Below are positions 26,279 through 33,788 of a stretch of DNA of 44,950 nt, one piece after another. The DNA is from Desulfitobacterium_A sp034927245 (GTDB lineage: Bacteria; Bacillota; Desulfitobacteriia; Desulfitobacteriales; Desulfitobacteriaceae), in the NCBI RefSeq assembly GCF_034927245.1, contig NZ_JAYFQK010000067.1:1-44950 (forward strand), given 5' to 3'. How positions within the stretch are numbered: position 1 is the stretch's first letter; each line of letters opens with the position of its first letter. A program made the translations under genes and the position numbers. The notes below the pieces were generated by a model that saw nothing but the letters and a program-made list of their open reading frames with translations, was not told where the DNA came from and made no database searches.

Positions 26279-26740
26279 TCACACTTTCTTGGCTTCGGAA
26301 TGATCCCGTTTTCCAAGCAGATACGATTTCAGCGTTTCAACGCCTGTATTGTCTTTTAACGAAATCTCAAAGCAGGGTTCTGAAACTCCGATGCGCTTGA
26401 GTTGCTGCCGACACAAGCTGAGATTTTCCGGCGCTAAATCAATCTTTGTAATCACACCGATAACCGGACACGTAAACGTTTTGGCAAAGCATGGAGGGTA
26501 GACGTCAATCGGGCGGAAAGCATTGATCAGGAGGAGTACATAGGATGCGGTTTGTGCTGTTGCAATCAGGTATCTGTACATTGAAGCGTTTTCAATATAT
26601 GAGCCCGGTGTGTCCATCGTATTTTTCCCATAGATGACATCCTGAGTTTTTCTCAACGGTCTTTCCGTATCATTTAAAACATTGACCAAAGTGGATTTTC
26701 CGGCCTGGGTAGGCCCGATAACCATAATGCGTTTTTTCAT
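26279..26740 (-). CDS. eutP: EutP/PduV-type small GTPase
   Basis: A 153-residue P-loop protein with G1 GPTQAGKST (residues 9-17), G3 DTPG and G4 TKID. EutP has been reported to have acetate kinase activity in some species, and PduV has been linked to compartment movement; either role would fit. It overlaps the preceding eutS by 4 bp (ATGA). No effector domain is fused. Confidence 0.92.
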   Translation of the reverse strand: MKKRIMVIGPTQAGKSTLVNVLNDTERPLRKTQDVIYGKNTMDTPGSYIENASMYRYLIATAQTASYVLLLINAFRPIDVYPPCFAKTFTCPVIGVITKIDLAPENLSLCRQQLKRIGVSEPCFEISLKDNTGVETLKSYLLGKRDHSEAKKV

Positions 26741-27090
26741 GTTCGTGTCACCTTGGCCGGCGTGAAGAGCAGCAAATTTTCCAATGTATCATTGATGGCA
26801 GTCATGGCGGATTCGACACTGGCTACATCTCCGGAAATCACCAAGGATCCGGTAAAACGATCCAAAAAACCGATCTCAACGTCTGATGCCTTTGTTGCAA
26901 TATCAGCGGCTATAATTGCCGTCTCACTCGGAGTAAGGGTTAAAATTCCGATGGCTCCGCGCTCCTCAATTCCCAAACGTTCATATAAATCGGATACGGG
27001 TGAGGCGATGATATGGGCCAAAGTAACTTGTTTGCCGGGTACATATTCCTGGATGATGCGTCTTCGGTCAAATTCATCATCTTCACTCAT
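26737..27090 (-). CDS. eutS: EutS/PduU-type circularly permuted BMC-H shell protein
   Basis: A 117-residue permuted BMC domain. The N-terminal RRIIQEYVPGKQVTLAHIIA, the GAIGILTLTPSETAIIAADIA segment and DVEIGFLDRFTGSLVISGDV are hallmarks of EutS and PduU, whose hexamers carry a beta-barrel plug over the pore. It lies directly after cutD and overlaps eutP by 4 bp. Confidence 0.95.
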   Translation of the reverse strand: MSEDDEFDRRRIIQEYVPGKQVTLAHIIASPVSDLYERLGIEERGAIGILTLTPSETAIIAADIATKASDVEIGFLDRFTGSLVISGDVASVESAMTAINDTLENLLLFTPAKVTRT

Positions 27091-27125
27091 AAAATCCCCC
27101 CATCCGTTGGTCTCATTTGTACCGC

Positions 27126-28076
27126 TTAGTGTTTAACAATATTGACGTTTAGATTGTAATCCTTGATCACTTCGGCAATACGGTCCAGTTCTTCCGCTTT
27201 AAAGCTTAAATCTTCCGTAATGGTGTACTTTAGATCTAACTGCTTGTATTTGTTGATTCCTAATTTGTGATAAGGCAGCAGATCAATGCCTCGAAAGTTT
27301 TTGAACGTTTTAAATGGAAGTAAAAATTCCATGGTACGATGAAGGGTATCTGCACTGTCATTCATGCTTCTGATCAGCGGCATCCTAATTTTGACGTTAA
27401 ATCCCCGATTAATAAGCTCTGTCAGATTATCCAGAATGCGTTCATTCCGGACTCCGGTCAGTTCATAATGATGATCGGAGTCAATATTCTTAATATCAAA
27501 CAGAATCAGGTCGGTGAATCGGGCGACCATGAGCAAAGCATCCGGTTTTGCATAACCACAGGTCTCAATCGCTGTATGAATTCCCATCTGTTGGCATTCC
27601 ATTAGAAGGTTAGCCGCAAACTCAGGCTGCGATGTGACTTCTCCTCCGCCAAGCGTGACCCCGCCACCTGAACTGAGATAGAAAAGGGCGTCTTGTTGGA
27701 TGATTTTCAAGACTTCAGATACCGTTTTGTCCATACCGGCTATGGAAAGTGCCTTTCGCGGACATACCGATTCACATCTGCGGCAGCCTCGGCAATCTAT
27801 CTTTCGATTGACTTTGTGTCTGGGTCCTTCCATCCAATAATGAATCTTTTCCGGACAAACAGAAATGCACTTGCCGCAATGAATGCACAAATCTTCCATA
27901 AACATGACCTGATATTTTCTTTCAAGTCCCTCGGGATTTGAACACCATTTGCATCTTAGCGGACATCCTTTGAAGAAAATTAATGTTCTTATGCCAGGCC
28001 CGTCATAGATTGAATACTTCTGAACATTGAAGATCCTCGCTTTCCGTTCTAAGACTCCGCTCATTTCTGTACTCAT
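27126..28076 (-). CDS. cutD: Choline trimethylamine-lyase activating enzyme (radical SAM)
   Basis: A 316-residue glycyl radical enzyme activase. The radical-SAM cluster motif is Cys38-Cys42-Cys45 (CPLRCKWC) within the YDGPGIRTLIFFKG context typical of activases. Two additional ferredoxin-type [4Fe-4S] sites follow: C64, C67, C70, C74 and C95, C98, C101, C105. It uses S-adenosylmethionine to abstract a hydrogen from the CutC glycine. GGAGA precedes the ATG by four bases. It follows cutC closely, as in known choline clusters. Confidence 0.95.
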   Translation of the reverse strand: MSTEMSGVLERKARIFNVQKYSIYDGPGIRTLIFFKGCPLRCKWCSNPEGLERKYQVMFMEDLCIHCGKCISVCPEKIHYWMEGPRHKVNRKIDCRGCRRCESVCPRKALSIAGMDKTVSEVLKIIQQDALFYLSSGGGVTLGGGEVTSQPEFAANLLMECQQMGIHTAIETCGYAKPDALLMVARFTDLILFDIKNIDSDHHYELTGVRNERILDNLTELINRGFNVKIRMPLIRSMNDSADTLHRTMEFLLPFKTFKNFRGIDLLPYHKLGINKYKQLDLKYTITEDLSFKAEELDRIAEVIKDYNLNVNIVKH

Positions 28077-28101
28077 AATGTCTCCGTTCTAAAATTCCCT
28101 T

Positions 28102-30654
28102 TTAAAAATGATCTAAAACTGTTCTGCTGATAATCTCATCCTGTACTTCTTTGCAAAGTTCTACGAAGTAGGCACTATACCCGGCAACACGAATGATTAA
28201 ATCACGATATTTGTCCGGTTCGATTTGGGCCTTCTTTAAGACTTCATTGTCAACATAGCTAAATTGCATCTGGCCATTGCCGAGAATAGATGCTGTTCTG
28301 AGCAAGGTAATCAAACCATTTTCACCTTCCGGCGTTTCGAGAATGCCGCGCAGCAGTTTAAAGTTGTGCACCATGCCGATATTCATAGACTCCACACTCA
28401 GCTTGCTGACCGATTTAATAATCGCGGTGGGACCAAGCTTATCGGCACCTTGGGTCGGGCTGATTCCGTCAGATAAGGGTGTCCAGGCGAGCCGCCCATT
28501 GGCTGTCGCACCGGTAATTTCGCCGATAGGTGTATTGTTGGAAATCGAAAGCGTACCATGGGAAAAATGCGAGAAGAGCATTTTATAGGAGTTATGCCTC
28601 CGTTCAGTCCAACTGATAATATCTGAGGCAATCGAGTCAACATAATCATCGTCATTCCCGTATTTCGGTGCATTCAAACAATCCGTTCGCAGAGCTTCAT
28701 AGCCCTCAAAATTTGCGTCCAAGGCATCGCGAATTTGTTTAAGCGAATACTTCTTTTCTTCGAACACTAACTTCTTAATGGCTGCCATTGAATCCGCATA
28801 GGTTCCCAAGCCGGAGAAGATCAGACCGGGTCCGTAATTGATGAGCGCTCCGCCGTTTGTAACATCGGTCCCCTTTTCCATGCAGCCCTCGATCAGCAGG
28901 GACATCAGCGGTTTGGGAACAAGTTCCCGATGTACCCGCTGGCTGACAAGAGTTCCTATAGCCGATAAGCGAATAATGTGTTCGATTTGCTTCTTACAGG
29001 CCGCGTCAAATTCTTCATATGTCTTAATCTTGTCGAGATCCCCGGTATCCACCCCTTCCATCGTGCCATGCCATTTCATGATGCCGCGATTCAGAACAAA
29101 TTCAATCGCAATCGGCCACTGCGTATAACCGGTGGAGGTCCACTGATAGATACGGCCGGATTTTTGCGGTTCAACACATCCCATCAGGCAATAGTCGCGT
29201 GCATCTTCGATGCTGAACCCCTTGGCTAGCATCATTTTTATATGACAATCATCAAAGTGGCAAGCGGGGAAGCCTAACCCGGCTTTAACAACCTCTACGA
29301 TTTTCTTCAAATATTTTTGTGGGGATCGATTGTGGATCCGGCAAGCAAGAGAGGGCTGATACATCTTGGTAAACCGAACGGCATCCATAATTAGATAGGT
29401 CAAATCATTCGTGGCATCACCGCCCATCCGTAGCTGTCCGCCGACCGTCAGGTTGATGAACGGCTGATAGCCGGCAAAATATTTTGCTCCCAGCTCACTG
29501 GAAAGCCACATCACTTCAGAGCATTTGATAATAAAACAGCTCATCAATTCAAAGGCTTCAAGCTTGTTGATGCGGCCCGCCTCCATGTCCGCCTTGAACA
29601 TTGGATAAATATATTGATCCAAGCGTCCGAGGGAGATACCTGTCTGATTCTCTTCCACTACAAACAGGGATTCCAGCGTCCAGACCGATTGCAAGGCTTC
29701 ATGGAATGTTTTCGGCGGATTAGCCGGTACACGGGTCAAGATATCCGAGATTTTGTACAGTTCGTTCCTCCGGGCAGTGTCCTCTTCTCTGTCAGCCAGT
29801 TCATGCGCATAATCCGAAAGGCGTTTAGCATAGGCCAAGATCCCGTTACACGTTTCAATCTCGGCTTTATAAAAATAAATCTTATCGATATCATCGGGGT
29901 TTTCCATGGATAACCGGCTCAATCTGTTAACGGCTTCCTGTTTTACCCCACCGATCCCTTTTTTAATAAGGATGACATCATAACCCGGACAAGTATCCCC
30001 GCCGCCATTCAACTGATGATAGGAGAGGTCACTGACAAAGGCCTCGCCGGAGAATGACCAAATGCCGGCTTCTTCATATTGTTGCTGACAGATTTCATCC
30101 AGGCTTTTTCCTTCCCAGAAAAGAAAAATCTCCTCCCGCAAGATCCGCTTGTCCTCTTCACTAATTTGGAAAGGATCCTGGGGCCGGGTTGACATAGTAT
30201 CCAACTCATCCCGAATCCATCTCCAGGCAATATCAGGGGATACTGCCCCGGCACGCGGTTTACCGCAGGGATGTCCCACAATTAACTCATCCTTTTGAAT
30301 CAGCAAAGGGGCTGTCTCACAAGCTTTTTTGAAACACTTGGCCCGCAGCAAAATCTTGGGCAAGCCGGCATTTTCCTTAGCGACTTGGGTAAAGGCCTTG
30401 GCCCGATAGGTAGTAACGCTGGGTTTCGCTTTTAAATAAGCAGCGCGAAGACGTTTCAGCCTTGGCGTTAAACCGGTAATTTCCCCTTCATACACTTGTG
30501 AATTCGACCCACCGGATGTTTTAGCCCGTGTACTCGCTGCGGACAGTTCCCTAGAAATTCCTTGGAATAGCTTCATAACAGCCTTTTTTTCTTCCGGGGA
30601 CAAATTTTTAGTGACATCGGCAAACTTTGCCGAGAATTCTTTTGCATCCAACAT
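28102..30654 (-). CDS. cutC: Choline trimethylamine-lyase (glycyl radical enzyme)
   Basis: Cleaves choline to trimethylamine and acetaldehyde, the first step inside the compartment. The 850-residue protein is the short CutC form. Counting from the ATG at 30654, the residues known in CutC are found at constant offset: Tyr212 and Asp220 (YHQLNGGGDTCPGYD), Cys493 and Glu495 (GCVEP), Thr506 (YQWT) and radical Gly825 (RVAGYSA). GCVEP and the Asp separate it from pyruvate formate-lyase and diol dehydratases. GGAGG lies five bases before 30654; an ATG at 30666, touching the previous stop, has no ribosome site. Followed by cutD. Confidence 0.95.
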   Translation of the reverse strand: MLDAKEFSAKFADVTKNLSPEEKKAVMKLFQGISRELSAASTRAKTSGGSNSQVYEGEITGLTPRLKRLRAAYLKAKPSVTTYRAKAFTQVAKENAGLPKILLRAKCFKKACETAPLLIQKDELIVGHPCGKPRAGAVSPDIAWRWIRDELDTMSTRPQDPFQISEEDKRILREEIFLFWEGKSLDEICQQQYEEAGIWSFSGEAFVSDLSYHQLNGGGDTCPGYDVILIKKGIGGVKQEAVNRLSRLSMENPDDIDKIYFYKAEIETCNGILAYAKRLSDYAHELADREEDTARRNELYKISDILTRVPANPPKTFHEALQSVWTLESLFVVEENQTGISLGRLDQYIYPMFKADMEAGRINKLEAFELMSCFIIKCSEVMWLSSELGAKYFAGYQPFINLTVGGQLRMGGDATNDLTYLIMDAVRFTKMYQPSLACRIHNRSPQKYLKKIVEVVKAGLGFPACHFDDCHIKMMLAKGFSIEDARDYCLMGCVEPQKSGRIYQWTSTGYTQWPIAIEFVLNRGIMKWHGTMEGVDTGDLDKIKTYEEFDAACKKQIEHIIRLSAIGTLVSQRVHRELVPKPLMSLLIEGCMEKGTDVTNGGALINYGPGLIFSGLGTYADSMAAIKKLVFEEKKYSLKQIRDALDANFEGYEALRTDCLNAPKYGNDDDYVDSIASDIISWTERRHNSYKMLFSHFSHGTLSISNNTPIGEITGATANGRLAWTPLSDGISPTQGADKLGPTAIIKSVSKLSVESMNIGMVHNFKLLRGILETPEGENGLITLLRTASILGNGQMQFSYVDNEVLKKAQIEPDKYRDLIIRVAGYSAYFVELCKEVQDEIISRTVLDHF

Positions 30655-30666
30655 ATTGTCCTCCAT

Positions 30667-32106
30667 CTACTTATTCAGCAGCCGCTCAAGCAAATTCTCC
30701 AGCTGCTCTTTTAAATCAGACTCGTTTTCTTCGGAATGATGCACACCCTTTATATCTTCCAGTTTCCGCACACCATAACCCACTTTGCGGATATTGATCA
30801 GGTTTAGGGGCGAGACATTATCGGAAGTAAACCCGCCGCCGGCTGCACCGCACCCTAAGGTCAATGCCGGGAAGAGATTTGTTGTCGCTCCGATTCCGCC
30901 TAACGTGGAAGGCGTATTCACCAAAACTCTGGATACGGGTTTTTTCAGGGCAAATTCCCGAATCACATGATCGTTCTGTGAGTGAATGACGAGGGTATGT
31001 CCTCGGCCATCATTCAGCAGCAATTCGATGCATTTTTCACAAGCATTGTGCCAATCCCTTTCAATATAAAATGCCAAGATGGGGCAAAGCTTTTCCCTCG
31101 AATACGGATTGGTCGGGGAAACATATTTTTGTTCTGAAACCAAAACTTTCACATCATCAGGCAGACTCAGCCCAATCTTCTGTGCTATCTCACCGGCTGA
31201 TTTCCCGACAATTTCCGGATTAATCGTACCGTCAGGACGCTGGAAAAATCGACTAAGCTCTTCCGATTCCTTTTCCGAAAGGAAATAGGCCCCCCTTTTT
31301 TTAAGCTCCCGCCTAACTTCTTCGGCAATACAATCCTCAACGACGATGGATTGTTCCGAGGCTGACACAATACCGTTATCAAACGTTCTGCTGGCAATAA
31401 TATCTGCTGCCGCCTGTTTTATGTCGGCTGAACGTTCGATAAAGGCAGGGCCGTTGCCCGGTCCGCCATAGATGACAGGCTTTCCTGAGGCATATGCCGT
31501 CTTAGCCATCTTCGGTACCCCTGTCACTAAAAGGAGTGCCGTGTCCTTGTGCTTCATCAATTCAATCGTACCGCTCACTGTGATTGTATGCAGATAGGAA
31601 AGAGCACCCGGCGGCAATCCACTGGTTTCAGCCGCTCGTATCAGTATCTCCAGCACTTTGCCCATTGTTTTTTGAGCCTTGGGATGGGGTGAAAAAACAA
31701 TGGCATTGCCTGATTTTATAGCAATTAACGCTTTATATATCGTGGTTGATACAGGGTTTGTCGAAGGAACCAAAGCGACAATGACTCCGACGGGTACCCC
31801 AATATCCATCGTCTTGTTTTCATGATCTTCAGCAATTATCCCGACAACTTTCATATCTTTAATCTTGTGATAGAGAAAATCACTGACAAAGATGTTTTTG
31901 ATCCACTTATCCTGCCATTTGCCAAATCCCGTTTCTTCGGAAGACATAACGGCAAGCTCTCTGGCATATTTCGCAGCCTCCGAAGCCATATGCTTAACAA
32001 TCTCATCCAATTTTTCCTGGGGGAAAGCTGCCAGAAGCTTTTGTGCTTCACGGGCATTCTCGATAAGAATCCGTGCCTCTTGAATCGAAAGCAGATCAAT
32101 ATCCAT
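30667..32106 (-). CDS. Aldehyde dehydrogenase paralogue with catalytic Cys replaced by Ser
   Basis: Full-length (about 479 residues), uninterrupted relative of the CoA-acylating dehydrogenase at 19329-20813. Conserved stretches include DVGVPVGVIVALVPSTNPVS, NTPSTLGGIGATTN and SDNVSPLNLINIRKVGYG. At the catalytic position it reads FDNGIVSASEQS: Ser248 (codon TCA) where the paralogue has Cys251. This should abolish thiohemiacetal chemistry. The N-terminal helix DIDLLSIQEARILIENAREA is kept, so it is likely encapsulated. ATG at 32106 aligns both paralogues; GTG at 32115 is an alternative. It precedes cutC. Possible roles: structural scaffold, partner subunit, or enzyme of different chemistry. 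Confidence 0.92.
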   Translation of the reverse strand: MDIDLLSIQEARILIENAREAQKLLAAFPQEKLDEIVKHMASEAAKYARELAVMSSEETGFGKWQDKWIKNIFVSDFLYHKIKDMKVVGIIAEDHENKTMDIGVPVGVIVALVPSTNPVSTTIYKALIAIKSGNAIVFSPHPKAQKTMGKVLEILIRAAETSGLPPGALSYLHTITVSGTIELMKHKDTALLLVTGVPKMAKTAYASGKPVIYGGPGNGPAFIERSADIKQAAADIIASRTFDNGIVSASEQSIVVEDCIAEEVRRELKKRGAYFLSEKESEELSRFFQRPDGTINPEIVGKSAGEIAQKIGLSLPDDVKVLVSEQKYVSPTNPYSREKLCPILAFYIERDWHNACEKCIELLLNDGRGHTLVIHSQNDHVIREFALKKPVSRVLVNTPSTLGGIGATTNLFPALTLGCGAAGGGFTSDNVSPLNLINIRKVGYGVRKLEDIKGVHHSEENESDLKEQLENLLERLLNK

Positions 32107-32161
32107 ATGATTCACTCTCACCCTCTCATAACTCAAATCCTGTTCAACAATTCCCCTCTAT

Positions 32162-32452
32162 TTACCAATCAAGAACATACTTAGCAACGATCTTTTCCAC
32201 ATCCGGATGGGGATTGGCAATTACATTGGTGCTGTAAATCTTGCCGACCTTGCCGGCGGCTTCGATACCCGCTTTGACCGCAGTTTTGACAGCTTCTACA
32301 TCACCGCGTATGACAACGGAAATCAATCCGGAAGCTACATTCTCATAACCGACTAGCTCCACATCTGCAGCCTTGCACATGGCATCTGCTGCTTCGAGGA
32401 CCGAAACAAGTCCATATGTTTCTATGAACCCTAATGCATCGCTTCTCTCCAC
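32162..32452 (-). CDS. BMC-H shell hexamer protein
   Basis: A single BMC domain of about 96 residues: ALGFIETYGLVSVLEAADAM, AADVELVGYENVASGLISVV, IRGDVEAVKTAVKAG and C-terminal NVIANPHPDVEKIV. GTG at 32452 is the preferred start, with AAGGAG six bases upstream, giving an N-terminus of normal length; the open frame reaches 32476. The pore loop (VASGL) differs from the VGSGL/VGGGL of its neighbours, which could alter permeability. Lies directly after the first shell gene. Confidence 0.93.
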   Translation of the reverse strand: MERSDALGFIETYGLVSVLEAADAMCKAADVELVGYENVASGLISVVIRGDVEAVKTAVKAGIEAAGKVGKIYSTNVIANPHPDVEKIVAKYVLDW

Positions 32453-32479
32453 AGCATTCTCCTTTCCGAACATCAATCA

Positions 32480-32776
32480 TCAGTCATCAATATCATGCTG
32501 AGAAACAATTTTCCCTACACGGCTGACAGGACGCGGCATAACATGGGCGGCTGTTAATTCACCAATGGCAGCAGCGGCTGCCGCCCCTTGCTCGACAGCA
32601 GACCTTACAGCAGCGACATCACCTTTCACCATAACGGTAACAAGCCCGGAACCCACATTTTCATACGAAACAAGAACAACATCGGCTGCTTTACACATCA
32701 CATCTGCCGCTTGTATGGCCGGAACCATCCCTTTTGTTTCCACAAGACCGAGTGCTTCTTCTCCAAAGTATTCCAT
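32480..32776 (-). CDS. BMC-H shell hexamer protein (first gene of the locus)
   Basis: A 98-residue PduA/EutM-type BMC domain: EALGLVETKGMVPAIQAADVM, AADVVLVSYENVGSGLVTVM, VKGDVAAVRSAVEQG and C-terminal HVMPRPVSRVGKI. GGGG eight bases before the ATG serves as a modest ribosome site. Probably a major tile of the shell, being promoter-proximal. Confidence 0.94.
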   Translation of the reverse strand: MEYFGEEALGLVETKGMVPAIQAADVMCKAADVVLVSYENVGSGLVTVMVKGDVAAVRSAVEQGAAAAAAIGELTAAHVMPRPVSRVGKIVSQHDIDD

Positions 32777-32829
32777 GAGAACTACCCCATCCGATTTTTT
32801 TCTGATTCAACCCGTTTTTTATGTTTATT

Positions 32830-32869
32830 ATTATAGTGCGACACACGGAGTTTGTAATATACTAAACTC
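32830..32869 (-). promoter_or_regulatory. Promoter and palindromic operator of the microcompartment operon
   Basis: On the minus strand, TTACAA (32852-32857), a 16-bp spacer and TATAAT (32830-32835) form the promoter, about 55 bp before the first shell gene. A 22-bp inverted repeat with GAGTTT/AAACTC arms (32848-32869) covers the -35 box and is a plausible regulator site. A related GAGTTATA copy lies just upstream. The regulator is not known; the LysR gene at 37814 is one candidate. Confidence 0.6.
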
Positions 32870-32911
32870 TTATACGGGATATAACTCAAACGCTCTGCTT
32901 CGGAACCATGT

Positions 32912-33574
32912 CTATACCAATTTTTCAGCTACCTTTTTCTTATAGCTAAGAATTAATACAGCCGCAATGAGAACAACACTAAAACCAATTTCGAGGAACA
33001 AACTTTTCCCAACATAGTTTTGGATAAAAGGCTCACCGAGCATCATCTTTACTGCCGTGTGTATGATGACTGCAGCACCAATGGGAAGGATTATAGGAAA
33101 ACGTTCAATTGCTTTGGTAATCAAAGTACTTCCCAAAACCACAATAGGAATGCTAATAGAAAGACCGCAAACAACAAGCAATGGACTGCCATTCGCCGCT
33201 CCGGCTACAGCCAAAACATTATCTAATCCCATCACGGCATCTGCGATAATGATCGTTCTGACGGCACTCCAGAGATTTGCACTCGATTCTATATGACTTT
33301 CTTCGTCACCCTTCTTTTCATTAAGGAGGTTATACGCCATCTTTACAAGAAACAGACCGCCAACGAGCATTAGACCGGGTATTTTCAACAACCAAACCGC
33401 AACAACGGTTGCAATAGTACGAATAACAATGGCCCCGCCTGTACCTATAAAAATAGCTTTTTTCTGATTTTTGTGAGGTAAATTTCGTACAGCCATACCA
33501 ATAAAGATTGCATTATCTCCACCAAGTACTAAGTCCATTAGTATAATCGAGAAAAGAGCACTAACAAATTCCAT
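32912..33574 (-). CDS. TerC-family integral membrane protein (YjbE/YkoY-like)
   Basis: A 220-residue protein with about seven transmembrane segments. The TerC hallmarks are the two Asp-Asn motifs in membrane helices: MDLVLGGDNAIFIGMAV near the N-terminus and ADAVMGLDNVLAVAGAA in the middle. Bacillus homologues export Mn2+ and help load metal onto secreted enzymes. It sits between the phosphodiesterase gene and the microcompartment operon on the same strand; whether it is cotranscribed with either is not evident. Confidence 0.88.
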   Translation of the reverse strand: MEFVSALFSIILMDLVLGGDNAIFIGMAVRNLPHKNQKKAIFIGTGGAIVIRTIATVVAVWLLKIPGLMLVGGLFLVKMAYNLLNEKKGDEESHIESSANLWSAVRTIIIADAVMGLDNVLAVAGAANGSPLLVVCGLSISIPIVVLGSTLITKAIERFPIILPIGAAVIIHTAVKMMLGEPFIQNYVGKSLFLEIGFSVVLIAAVLILSYKKKVAEKLV

Positions 33575-33627
33575 TTTTGATTATTCCCCTTCTTAAACCA
33601 AAGCTTTTAAAACTTCCAACTATTAGT

Positions 33628-33658
33628 AAGACCTTTACCCAAATTGGGTAAAGGTCTT
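33628..33658. terminator. Hairpin after the phosphodiesterase gene
   Basis: A perfect 13-bp stem (AAGACCTTTACCC/GGGTAAAGGTCTT) with a 5-base loop lies between the phosphodiesterase and TerC genes. There is no proper T-run on the minus strand, so termination may be partial or factor-dependent. Confidence 0.55.
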
Positions 33659-33788
33659 GCTTACAACTATGTTGCCAATAAAACCGGGATTAAAAGATCC
33701 GTACTGACGGCTTTATTGTTCAGCTACTCCCCTTTAAACAATTGAAATTTAATCTTTTCTGTAACGATAGCCGCGCAAATGGTATTTT

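Larger units (their letters stand above)
18373..32776 (-). other. Choline-type glycyl radical enzyme microcompartment (GRM) locus, 18 genes
   Basis: One co-directional block with short gaps or overlaps from the first shell gene (start 32776) to the last (stop 18373), promoter upstream at 32830-32857 and terminator at about 18300. It holds choline trimethylamine-lyase and activase, two aldehyde dehydrogenase paralogues, PduL, eight shell or shell-like proteins, PduS, EutJ, EutP, EutQ and a EutT-like protein. No alcohol dehydrogenase, SMR-type amine exporter or standard acetate kinase gene is in the block. The gene set is closest to the choline-degrading GRM1 class; this class assignment is from memory of the family, not a search. 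Confidence 0.9.

Noticed and set aside
26753..27136. Plus-strand ORF of 127 residues opposite eutS
   Set aside because: Complement of a well-recognised shell gene; composition and position explain it as an antisense frame.
28102..30654. Glycyl radical enzyme as propanediol dehydratase or isethionate lyase
   Set aside because: The Asp in GGGDTCPGYD, the GCVEP motif and the Thr of YQWT follow choline trimethylamine-lyase at constant offset; the locus also lacks sulfonate or diol genes.
30667..32106. Calling the Ser-type aldehyde dehydrogenase a pseudogene
   Set aside because: No frameshift, internal stop or truncation; all other family motifs are kept, so a functional protein without the normal catalysis is more likely.
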